A DNA stretch of 13,288 nt, from the NCBI GenBank assembly GCA_905373185.1, contig CAJPSE010000022.1:1-13288 (forward strand), given 5' to 3'. Of this stretch, positions 6,905-13,086 are shown in pieces. The notes below the pieces were generated by a model, which had not been told where the DNA came from, made no database searches, and was given only the letters and a program-made list of their open reading frames with translations. The position numbers and the translations under genes were made by a program. The stretch is from an uncultured Fretibacterium sp. (lineage in GTDB: Bacteria > Synergistota > Synergistia > Synergistales > Aminobacteriaceae). Each line of letters opens with the position of its first letter. Positions within the stretch are counted from its first letter, which is position 1.

Positions 6905-6935
6905 AGGAAGTGCCGATATTCAATCAGCACTTCCT
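6905..6935 (+). other. Nine-bp inverted repeat just after the OadG gene
   Basis: AGGAAGTGC (6905-6913) and GCACTTCCT (6927-6935) are perfect complements separated by 13 bases, starting on the base after the TGA stop. No T-run follows directly. It can form an RNA hairpin that may stabilise or process the message between two subunits needed in different amounts. Confidence 0.5.
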
Positions 6936-6948
6936 GAAGTCGTCTTTT

Positions 6949-6973
6949 GCGCTCGTCCCGAGCGCGTCATTTT
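6949..6973 (+). terminator. Tight hairpin with short T-run between OadG and biotin-carrier genes
   Basis: GCGCTCG (6949-6955) pairs with CGAGCGC (6959-6965) around a three-base loop, followed by GTCATTTT. It also has a TTTT run before it, so on the opposite strand it would also be followed by a T-run. It is a partial-terminator candidate inside the operon. The biotin-carrier gene begins 22 bases after it. Confidence 0.4.
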
Positions 6974-6994
6974 GGGAAAGGGGATGTGTCGATA

Positions 6995-7402
6995 GTGAAC
7001 AAATATAGGGTTGTCGTGGACGGTACCGCGTATGTCGTCGAGGTGGAGGATTTGGGCACGGGGGCCGCGCCTGTGGGTGCGTCCGCTGCTCCGGCGGCAG
7101 CTCCCGCACCGGCTGTGGCAGCTGCCGCTCCCGTATCCGCACCTGAGGCCCCTGCCGCGCCGAAAGCTGCGGCTCCGATCTCCGCCGGGGGCTCGGCCAT
7201 CGCCGCGCCCATGCCGGGCAAGGTACTCGACGTCAAGGTCTCGGTCGGCAGCGTTGTCAAGGCCGGCGACCTCGTTCTGCTCCTCGAGGCCATGAAGATG
7301 GAGAACGAGATCTTCGCCCCCGCCGACGGTACGGTTGCGGAGGTTCGGGTGCGGGGTGGGGAGTCCGTCAACACGGGGGACGTCCTGGTCGTCCTCTCCT
7401 GA
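6995..7402 (+). CDS. mmdC: Biotin carboxyl carrier protein of the decarboxylase (gamma subunit)
   Basis: Biotin-bearing shuttle protein of 135 aa. Residues 1-19 (MNKYRVVVDGTAYVVEVED) form the short N-terminal beta segment seen in decarboxylase gamma subunits. Residues 22-65 are a flexible Ala/Pro-rich linker. The biotinyl domain fills 66-135 with the canonical EAMKMEN motif; Lys101 is the biotin site. The domain ends VLVVLS. GTG 6995 is preferred because AAGGGGAT (6978-6985) is well spaced and the protein then begins like its relatives. GTG 6986 is possible but too close to the ribosome site. No beta subunit gene follows: two terminators close the operon after the stop. It should receive CO2 from MmdA and deliver it to a membrane decarboxylase encoded elsewhere. 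Confidence 0.88.
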   Translation: MNKYRVVVDGTAYVVEVEDLGTGAAPVGASAAPAAAPAPAVAAAAPVSAPEAPAAPKAAAPISAGGSAIAAPMPGKVLDVKVSVGSVVKAGDLVLLLEAMKMENEIFAPADGTVAEVRVRGGESVNTGDVLVVLS

Positions 7403-7412
7403 AAATGAGAAG

Positions 7413-7450
7413 TCGGGCTGAGTTTCCGCCTGGAGTTGCCCGATGTTTTT
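7413..7450 (+). terminator. Terminator-like hairpin after the biotin carrier gene
   Basis: TCGGGC (7413-7418) pairs with GCCCGA (7438-7443). The loop is 19 bases and holds little obvious extra pairing. TG then TTTTTCTTT follows. It is positioned ten bases after the stop codon and acts with the stronger hairpin at 7469-7512. Confidence 0.5.
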
Positions 7451-7468
7451 CTTTATGCCTGCTGAGCG

Positions 7469-7512
7469 TCCCTCCCTTCCGCCCTGAAACGGGTGTGGGG
7501 AGGGAATTTTTT
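7469..7512 (+). terminator. Strong intrinsic terminator closing the decarboxylase operon
   Basis: TCCCTCCC (7469-7476) is a perfect complement of GGGAGGGA (7498-7505). An inner CCC/GGG pairing around TGAAAC (7482-7493) extends the structure. A run of six T (7507-7512) follows directly. This is the clearest terminator in the window and marks an operon boundary. Confidence 0.75.
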
Positions 7513-7535
7513 GGGAAATATCCCTGCTCTCCGTG

Positions 7536-7544
7536 TGCTATTCT
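7536..7544 (+). promoter_or_regulatory. Candidate extended -10 element TGCTATTCT upstream of rpiB-upp
   Basis: Fits TGnTATnnT and shares 11 of 12 bases (TGTGCTATTCTC, 7534-7545) with the site before mmdA. No convincing -35 hexamer. If used, the leader of the rpiB-upp message would be about 87 bases. Confidence 0.3.
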
Positions 7545-7599
7545 CCTTGATGCCGAAAAGTAAAATTGCGGGTTTGACGCTCCCCGCGGCTTGAGGTAG

Positions 7600-7608
7600 T
7601 GTTATCAT
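7600..7608 (+). promoter_or_regulatory. Second candidate promoter before rpiB-upp (TGTTATCAT)
   Basis: TG-T-TATCAT matches an extended -10. A TTGACG hexamer lies at 7574-7579, but at 23 bases it is too far for a normal -35 partner; a TAGTGT at 7597-7602 would have the correct 17-base spacing to it. Either reading places transcription start about 20-30 bases before the ATG at 7638. Confidence 0.4.
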
Positions 7609-7637
7609 TGTTAAGATATCAATGGAGGTGTTGGGGA

Positions 7638-8732
7638 ATGAAAATTGCCGTTGGATGCGACCATGCCGGCTACATCCTGAAGCTCATGGCGATGGACCAC
7701 CTTGTGCTGCGCCCGGAGGTTCGGCTGCAGGACTTCGGGAGCTATTCGGAGGAACGGGTGGACTATCCCGATATCGCGTTCGAGACGGCCAGGGCCGTCT
7801 CGGAGGGAGAGGCCGACTGCGGGGTGCTTTTCTGCGGGACGGGGATCGGCATGGCCATAGCGGCGAACAAGATAAAGGGCATACGGGCCGCGGCCTGCAA
7901 CGATGTCGAGAGTGCGCGTATGGCGAGGGCCCACAACAACATCAACATGCTCGCCCTGGGGGGGAGGGTCCTGGAACCCAAGCAGGCCTTCGCCATTCTG
8001 GACGCGTGGCTGGAGACCCCATTCGAGGGAGGGCGTCACCTTGCGCGCATCAACAAGATCGCTGCGGGAGAAGTTGCGGACTTCTGCACCGGGCTCTCCT
8101 CCGGCGGCCGCGTGGTCGTGTTCAATCACCCCCTTGTCCAGCACAAGGTGGGCATCATCCGAAGCAGGGACACCAGCGTCAAGGAGTTCCGCGAGCTGCT
8201 GCAGGAGATCGCCGGGCTGATGGTCTACGAGATCACCCGCAACCTTCCCCTGACCGATGTCGAGGTCGAGACGCCCCTGGCGGTGACGAGGGCGCGGACC
8301 CTGGAGGGCAAGAAGCTGGCCATCGTCCCCGTCCTGAGGGCCGGCCTCGGCATGGTGGACGGCATTCTCCAGTTGGTCCCCAACGCCAAGGTGGGGCACA
8401 TCGGCCTCTACAGGGACCCCAAGACGCTGAGCCCGGTGGAATACTACTGCAAGCTGCCGCAGGACATCGAGGAGCGTGAGATATTTGTCCTCGACCCCAT
8501 GCTGGCGACGGGGGGGTCCGCTGCGGCGGCTATCTCCCTCGTGAAACAGCGAGGCGGACAGAAGGTGTCCCTGGTGTGCCTCATAGCCGCTCCCGAGGGG
8601 ATCGAACGTGTCCACAGGGAGCACCCGGAGGCCGATATCTTCATCGCGGCCCTGGACAGCCACCTGAACGACCACGGCTATATCGTCCCAGGGCTCGGCG
8701 ACGCGGGGGACCGCCTGTACGGGACCAAGTAG
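7638..8732 (+). CDS. rpiB-upp: Fused ribose-5-phosphate isomerase B / uracil phosphoribosyltransferase
   Basis: One uninterrupted 364-aa frame joins two complete enzymes. Residues 1-147 are RpiB: GCDHAG (6-11), catalytic Cys66 in CGTGIGM, His99-Asn100 and GGR (108-110), and a phosphate-contact arginine region [10 protein letters not shown] (131-140). Residues 158-364 are uracil phosphoribosyltransferase: HPLVQHK (164-170), PVLRAGLGM (231-239), the PRPP loop DPMLATGGS (286-294) and the uracil-binding end [11 protein letters not shown] (349-359). A linker of about ten residues joins them. The first half interconverts ribulose-5-P and ribose-5-P; the second joins PRPP to uracil to give UMP. PRPP synthase, needed between them, is not in the window. 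ATG 7638 has GGAGGTG (7624-7630) at seven bases. Both domains keep their catalytic residues, so both are probably active. Confidence 0.93.
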   Translation: MKIAVGCDHAGYILKLMAMDHLVLRPEVRLQDFGSYSEERVDYPDIAFETARAVSEGEADCGVLFCGTGIGMAIAANKIKGIRAAACNDVESARMARAHNNINMLALGGRVLEPKQAFAILDAWLETPFEGGRHLARINKIAAGEVADFCTGLSSGGRVVVFNHPLVQHKVGIIRSRDTSVKEFRELLQEIAGLMVYEITRNLPLTDVEVETPLAVTRARTLEGKKLAIVPVLRAGLGMVDGILQLVPNAKVGHIGLYRDPKTLSPVEYYCKLPQDIEEREIFVLDPMLATGGSAAAAISLVKQRGGQKVSLVCLIAAPEGIERVHREHPEADIFIAALDSHLNDHGYIVPGLGDAGDRLYGTK

Positions 8733-8745
8733 GGGGTTGCCCTCC

Positions 8746-9630
8746 TTGATCGATGCCGGACTTTTTTTGCTGGGGCTCGGGGGCTTTTTCTGGGGTGGCC
8801 TGGTTACGCCGCTCTCCATTTGCCTGGCTCGCAGCTACCGGATTCTCGACCTGCCCGATGCCCGAAAGATCCACACGGGCCAGATGCCCCGCGGCGCCGG
8901 GCTGGTGCTCTGGACGGGGTATCTCCTGTGGGCGCTCTATGCGGTGGCGGAAGTGCCCTACGTGCGTTTCACCGCGCTTGGGGCCACGATCGTCTTTCTC
9001 ATCGGCTATATCGACGACATGCGCTCTCTGAGCCCGTTCCTGAGGCTGGGACTCCATCTCCTGAGCTCGGCTCTGGCGGTCCTGCCGCTGGGGCTGCCCC
9101 CTCTGACAGCCGTGACGTGCGCCGTCTGGATTGCGGGGGTCACGAGCGCCTATAATCTGATCGATGGGGTCAACGGGTTGTGCCTCTCCCTCTTCATCGC
9201 CTCGTCGACGGGGCTGGCCTTTCTGGGGGCCGCCCCCGCCGGGGTGGTCATGGCGGCGGCGGCGCTGGGGGTTCTGTGCTGGAACTTTCCCCGTGCCCGG
9301 ACCTTTCTGGGGGATGGGGGCAGCACCCTGTTGGGCTATCTCTTCTCCGCCCATTTTCTGGCCGCCGCGGCCCCGACGCTTCGGGGTGTCGGGCTGAACG
9401 AGCTGGTCCTGCTGCTTCTGCTGTTCGGCGGAATGCCCGTGCTGGACACGATGATCGCCTTCAGCCGGCGTATCCTGATGGGCCGGTCTCCGTTCTATCC
9501 CGACAAGGGCCACCTGCACCACCGTCTGATGGGGCTTACGGGCTCTCCTCTCTGGGCCGTCGTCTGCCTGGTGCTGATGCAGGCGGCGTCCTTGGCGGGG
9601 GGGCTTATGGTCTGCGCGCGCCTTTCCTGA
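8746..9630 (+). CDS. WecA/MraY-family undecaprenyl-phosphate sugar-1-phosphate transferase, short
   Basis: Polytopic inner-membrane enzyme that would transfer a sugar-1-phosphate, probably GlcNAc-1-P, from its UDP donor to undecaprenyl phosphate, starting a surface polysaccharide. Motifs in order are LPDARKIHTGQMPRGAG (36-52), the Asp pair in YIDD (88-91), YNLIDGVNG (136-144), ARTFLGDGGS (184-193) and the cytoplasmic HLHHR motif (256-260). Hydrophobic helices fill the spaces. At 294 aa it is shorter than WecA or MraY (about 320-370 aa), mostly at the C-terminus, yet all catalytic motifs are present. TTG 8746 is chosen because AGGGGG (8731-8736) lies nine bases ahead; TTG 8737 abuts it. Only 13 bases separate it from the upp stop. 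The wecB neighbour favours a WecA/TagO role over MraY. Confidence 0.82.
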   Translation: MIDAGLFLLGLGGFFWGGLVTPLSICLARSYRILDLPDARKIHTGQMPRGAGLVLWTGYLLWALYAVAEVPYVRFTALGATIVFLIGYIDDMRSLSPFLRLGLHLLSSALAVLPLGLPPLTAVTCAVWIAGVTSAYNLIDGVNGLCLSLFIASSTGLAFLGAAPAGVVMAAAALGVLCWNFPRARTFLGDGGSTLLGYLFSAHFLAAAAPTLRGVGLNELVLLLLLFGGMPVLDTMIAFSRRILMGRSPFYPDKGHLHHRLMGLTGSPLWAVVCLVLMQAASLAGGLMVCARLS

Positions 9631-9640
9631 TGACTTCCCA

Positions 9641-9687
9641 TGGAAGACATGACGTAAATTGGAAGACATGAACTCTGGAAGATATGG
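9641..9687 (+). repeat. Three near-identical 12-base repeats upstream of wecB
   Basis: TGGAAGACATGA appears at 9641-9652 and 9660-9671, and a variant TGGAAGATATGG at 9676-9687. The repeats fill most of the 89-base gap between the transferase gene and wecB, which has no clear terminator. They could be a binding-site array or a slippage expansion. Confidence 0.6.
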
Positions 9688-9719
9688 ACAACGGCGAATG
9701 GAGGAGGCGGGGGTGCTTC

Positions 9720-10847
9720 ATGCATAGGATAGCCTGTGTCGTCGGGACCCGGCCGGAGGCCATCAAGATGGCGCCGCTCGTGCGGCTGCTGAAGGAGGAT
9801 GGGCGCTTTGCCGTGACGGTCCTGGCCAGCGGGCAGCACGCCGATATGCTGCAGCAGGCTCTGGCCCATTTCCGGATTGCGGTGGACGTCAACCTGAACG
9901 TCATGAGGGAACGTCAGACCCTCGACCACGTGACCTCGGCCGTTCTGCTGGGGGTCGGCGCCTTCCTGGACGGGAGCCCGCAGGACATGCTGCTGGTGCA
10001 CGGGGACACGACGACGACGTTCGGGGCCGCCCTGGCGGGCTTCTATCGCGGTGTCCCGGTCGGGCATGTCGAGGCGGGGCTGCGCAGCCACAACATGGCC
10101 ATTCCCTTCCCGGAGGAGGCCAATCGGGTGCTCGTCGACCGGCTGGCCTCCCTTTTCTTCGCGCCGACCCCGGGGGATGCGGAGAACCTGAGGCGCGAGG
10201 GGGTGTCCGAGGACCGAATCTTCGTGACGGGCAATACCGTCATCGACGCGCTGCTTTGGACGCTCGGGAACCTCGGCCGGGCGGAGGTCCTGGACGGGGT
10301 CCCCGAGGACGGCCCCCTCGTGTTGATGACGGCGCATCGAAGGGAGTCGTGGGGGGAGCCCCTGGCCCGTATATGCAGGGGAGTGGCCGCCCTCGTCGAG
10401 GCGCATCCCGAGGTGCGGGTGCTGGCGCCCCTCCACAAGAACCCGGCCGTCCGCGAGGTCGTCCACAGGGAGCTTGGCGGCCTCCCCCGGGTGCTCCTAA
10501 CGGAGCCCCTGTCGTATCCCGATTTCGTCTCGGTCATGAACCGGAGCCTCTTCATCGTGAGCGACAGCGGGGGGATCCAGGAGGAGGCCTCGGCGCTTAG
10601 AAAGCCCGTGTTGATCCTTCGGGACCTCTCGGAGCGGCCGGAGGCCATCGCCTCGGGGACGGGGGTCCTCGTGGGGACGGACCCGGAGGCCATCCTTCGG
10701 GAATCGCTGCGCCTTCTGGAGGACCCGGACTACCGGGGGACGTTTTCGAAGCGGGGGATGCCCTTCGGCGACGGCAGGGCATCCGTGAGGATCCGGGATA
10801 TCCTCCTGGACTATCTGGACAGCCTTGCGGGAGGGATCGGCGGATGA
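9720..10847 (+). CDS. wecB: UDP-N-acetylglucosamine 2-epimerase, non-hydrolysing
   Basis: Cytoplasmic enzyme of 375 aa interconverting UDP-GlcNAc and UDP-ManNAc, the precursor for ManNAc-containing surface polymers. The GT-B fold features are all visible: GTRPEAIKMAPL (9-20), GDTTTT (95-100, Asp96), HVEAGLR (116-122, Glu118), PFPEEANR (129-136), TAHRRE (204-209, His206), the Gly-rich SDSGGIQEEA (281-290) and RDLSERPEA (301-309). These sit one residue from the E. coli WecB numbering for its catalytic residues. The length matches the family (about 375 aa). ATG 9720 is used since MHRIACVVGTRPEA is the normal N-terminus; GAGGAGG and GGGGGTG lie just before it. Its TGA overlaps the murA ATG by four bases. 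Confidence 0.93.
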   Translation: MHRIACVVGTRPEAIKMAPLVRLLKEDGRFAVTVLASGQHADMLQQALAHFRIAVDVNLNVMRERQTLDHVTSAVLLGVGAFLDGSPQDMLLVHGDTTTTFGAALAGFYRGVPVGHVEAGLRSHNMAIPFPEEANRVLVDRLASLFFAPTPGDAENLRREGVSEDRIFVTGNTVIDALLWTLGNLGRAEVLDGVPEDGPLVLMTAHRRESWGEPLARICRGVAALVEAHPEVRVLAPLHKNPAVREVVHRELGGLPRVLLTEPLSYPDFVSVMNRSLFIVSDSGGIQEEASALRKPVLILRDLSERPEAIASGTGVLVGTDPEAILRESLRLLEDPDYRGTFSKRGMPFGDGRASVRIRDILLDYLDSLAGGIGG

Positions 10848-12106
10848 ACGTCATGAGGATACAGGGGGGGATTCCTCTTAGGGGGACCGTTCGGACCCAG
10901 GGGGCGAAAAACGCGGCGCTGCCCGTCATGGCGGCCTGTCTTCTCTTGAGGGGGGGGACGCTTGCGCTCGACAACGTCCCGGACCTCTGCGATGTGAGCA
11001 CGATGATGGAGCTGCTCGGGGCCCTTGGCGTGGAGGTCGCGAGGGAGGAGGACCGCGTGCTGCTGAACGTCCCCGAGAGCATTGTCTGGGAGGCCCCGGA
11101 GCACTTGGTGCGCAAGATGAGGGCCTCCTCGCTGGTGCTGGGCCCCCTGCTGGCCCGTGGCGGCCGGGCGGCCCTGCCCCTGCCGGGCGGGTGTTCCATC
11201 GGCAGCCGTCCCATAGACCTGCACCTGAAGGGGCTCGTGCAGATGGGGGCGAAGATCGAGATCCGCAACGGCGTGGTGCACGCGGCGGCGGACCGGCTGC
11301 GGGGCCGGAGAATTTACCTCGACTTCCCCTCGGTGGGGGCGACGGAGAACCTGATGATGGCCGCGGCGCTGGCCCGCGGCGAGACGATCATAGAGAATAC
11401 GGCCCGTGAACCCGAGATCGAGAACCTCGCCGCGGTGCTGAGGACCATGGGGGTTCCCATAGAGATGGAGGGGACGGGGTGCGTCCGCATCAAGGGGGTC
11501 GATGAGGTGCAGCCGGGACGCGAACGGGTGATCCCCGACCGCATCGAGGCCTGCACCTACATTCTGGCGGGTGTCATGACCGGCGGGGAGATCACCGTGT
11601 GCGACGTCGTCCCCGCGCACATCGACGCCCTGCTCGCCAAGCTGGAGGAGGCCGGTGCGAGGTTTGCCGTCAGGAAGGGGGAGGTGACCGTCTTCCCCGT
11701 GGAACGCCTGCAGTCCGTCTCCCTGAAGACGATGCCCTACCCCGGTTTTCCCACGGACCTCCAGCCCCAGATGACGGCGGCCCTGGCCCTTGCGGGCGGC
11801 GTCAGTATGGTGGAGGAGAGCGTCTTCCAGGCCCGCTTCCTCTACGCCGAGGAGCTCAATCGGATGGGGGCCGACATCCGCATCAAGGGGGACACGGCCA
11901 TCATCAACGGGGTGAGGAGGCTGGATGGGGCGTCCGTGAGGGCGACGGACCTGCGCGCGGGGGCCGCGCTGATCCTCGCCGGGCTGTCCGCCTCCGGGGA
12001 GACGCGCATCGAGGACATGGTGCACGTCTGGCGCGGGTACGAGGCCATCGACCGCAAACTTCGCGGCCTGGGGGCCTCGGTGTCCCTCGAGGAGGGGACC
12101 GGATGA
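10844..12106 (+). CDS. murA: UDP-N-acetylglucosamine 1-carboxyvinyltransferase
   Basis: Cytoplasmic enzyme of 420 aa that adds enolpyruvate from PEP to UDP-GlcNAc, the first committed step of peptidoglycan synthesis and the target of fosfomycin. Its residues align with the E. coli enzyme: Lys22-Asn23 in QGAKNAAL (19-26), the catalytic-loop Cys117 in LPGGCSIGSRPID (113-125, equivalent to Cys115) and Asp305 in PYPGFPTDLQPQ (297-308 region). The Cys is present, so intrinsic fosfomycin resistance of the Cys-to-Asp type is not expected. Start ATG 10844 overlaps the wecB stop (ATGA); a second ATG at 10853 is possible. The stop overlaps the next start in the same way. UDP-GlcNAc is the shared substrate of this enzyme and WecB. 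Confidence 0.95.
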   Translation: MNVMRIQGGIPLRGTVRTQGAKNAALPVMAACLLLRGGTLALDNVPDLCDVSTMMELLGALGVEVAREEDRVLLNVPESIVWEAPEHLVRKMRASSLVLGPLLARGGRAALPLPGGCSIGSRPIDLHLKGLVQMGAKIEIRNGVVHAAADRLRGRRIYLDFPSVGATENLMMAAALARGETIIENTAREPEIENLAAVLRTMGVPIEMEGTGCVRIKGVDEVQPGRERVIPDRIEACTYILAGVMTGGEITVCDVVPAHIDALLAKLEEAGARFAVRKGEVTVFPVERLQSVSLKTMPYPGFPTDLQPQMTAALALAGGVSMVEESVFQARFLYAEELNRMGADIRIKGDTAIINGVRRLDGASVRATDLRAGAALILAGLSASGETRIEDMVHVWRGYEAIDRKLRGLGASVSLEEGTG

Positions 12107-13068
12107 TGATGGAGCCGAGGACCGAGACGGGAGAGAGCCTGCAGGGTGCCGCGTCGAGCGTTGCCGAGGAACTGCCCCCCGAGGAGAAGTGCCCTGAAGA
12201 AAAGCTCTCCGAGAAAAAGCTCCCGGAGGAGAAGCCTTTGGTACGAAAGCCTGACCTTTCCACGATCGAGGTGTACGCGTTCGTCGGGCCGGCGGGGACC
12301 GGCAAGAGCCAGAGGGCCTCGCAGGTGGCGCGCCAGCACGGCATCGACCTGATCGTCGACGATGGGCTGGTCGTATCCAGAGGGCGCATCATGGCGGGCC
12401 GGAGCGCCAAGTCGGAGGGCAACATGGTCCGGGCCATCCGGCGTGCGCTCTTCGAGTACCCCGCCCATCGCGCGGAGGTGCTGGGCTTCCTCGAGGGGCG
12501 CGCTCCCTGCAGGCTGATGCTCCTTGCCACCTCCGAGGGGATGATGCGGAAGATCGTCGCGAAGCTGGGGCTGAGCGATCCCGTCAAGATCATCGGTATC
12601 ACCGACGTGGCGACGCAGGAGGAGATAGATAACGCGCTTCGGGAACGGCGTGAAAAGAAGCAGCACGTCGTTCCCGTCGCCCGCACCCAGATTCAGCGCA
12701 ACTTCGCCGGGAAACTGGTGAGCCAGCTGAAGGACCTCTTCAAGAGCAGGGACAGGGACGACGGGCGCACCATCGTCAAGCCTCCCTTCAGCTTCGACGG
12801 GCACGTGACGATCGGCAGGGAGGCCATCCTGGAGATGTGCCGGCGCCTCGTCGTGATCGGGGATCACGTCCGCAAGGTGCACGAGATCGAACTGGAGACC
12901 GACGACGACAGCCTCGAGGTGAACCTTGCGATCGACGTCAGGCTGGGGAGCCGAAGCGCCCTTCTCATCGCCCGCCTCCTGCAGAGGAAAATAAGCGTTG
13001 GACTGAGCTACTTTACGGGGATGGACGTCAGGAAGGTCAACGTCAGGATCCATGAAATCGAACTCTAA
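12103..13068 (+). CDS. P-loop ATPase with Asp23/Gls24-like C-terminal domain
   Basis: Protein of 321 aa with no established function. Residues 20-45 are a charged tail with four PEEKL-like pentapeptides. A nucleotide-binding domain starts at about 55, with Walker A GPAGTGKS (62-69), followed by a conserved-looking DDGLVV (86-91) and AGRSAKSEGN (98-107). Residues 137-185 (LMLLATSEGM, IGITDVATQEEI) look like the rest of this P-loop fold. The end, from FDGHVTIGREAI (231-242) to VNVRIHEIEL (312-321), resembles the Asp23/Gls24 envelope-stress fold (alkaline shock proteins). Similar uncharacterised proteins exist, from memory, in Clostridia. Start ATG 12103 overlaps the murA stop (ATGA) and has GGAGGGG five bases ahead; ATG 12106 is out of frame with nothing better, so 12103 is kept, with 12106 and 12109 as in-frame neighbours of the ATG triplet. 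Coupling to murA hints at an envelope role. Confidence 0.7.
   Translation: MMMEPRTETGESLQGAASSVAEELPPEEKCPEEKLSEKKLPEEKPLVRKPDLSTIEVYAFVGPAGTGKSQRASQVARQHGIDLIVDDGLVVSRGRIMAGRSAKSEGNMVRAIRRALFEYPAHRAEVLGFLEGRAPCRLMLLATSEGMMRKIVAKLGLSDPVKIIGITDVATQEEIDNALRERREKKQHVVPVARTQIQRNFAGKLVSQLKDLFKSRDRDDGRTIVKPPFSFDGHVTIGREAILEMCRRLVVIGDHVRKVHEIELETDDDSLEVNLAIDVRLGSRSALLIARLLQRKISVGLSYFTGMDVRKVNVRIHEIEL
12178..12237 (+). repeat. Four 15-base repeats encoding PEEKL-type pentapeptides
   Basis: Units read PEEKC, PEEKL, SEKKL and PEEKP (residues 26-45 of the P-loop protein). They have a strict 15-base period but several third-position changes. The segment is probably a flexible charged spacer before the ATPase domain, and likely to vary in copy number between strains. 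Confidence 0.7.
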
Positions 13069-13086
13069 CCGGAGGAAAGGGATTGG

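Noticed and set aside
6947..6994. Longer N-terminus for the biotin carrier from TTG 6947
   Set aside because: It would start inside the 6949-6965 hairpin and has no ribosome site; homologues begin at the MNKYRV-like segment.
9641..9687. Repeats before wecB as a CRISPR array
   Set aside because: The units are 12 bases with spacers of 4-7 bases, far too short, and no cas gene is present.
9684..9719. Twelve-residue N-terminal extension of WecB from ATG 9684
   Set aside because: The extension has no similarity to WecB N-termini and lies in the repeat region; ATG 9720 gives the normal MHRIACVVGTRPEA start.
11599..12102. Upstream extension of the P-loop gene through murA
   Set aside because: It overlaps murA out of frame and shows an Arg/Gly-rich nonsense composition; the ATGA overlap and GGAGGGG mark the real start at 12103.
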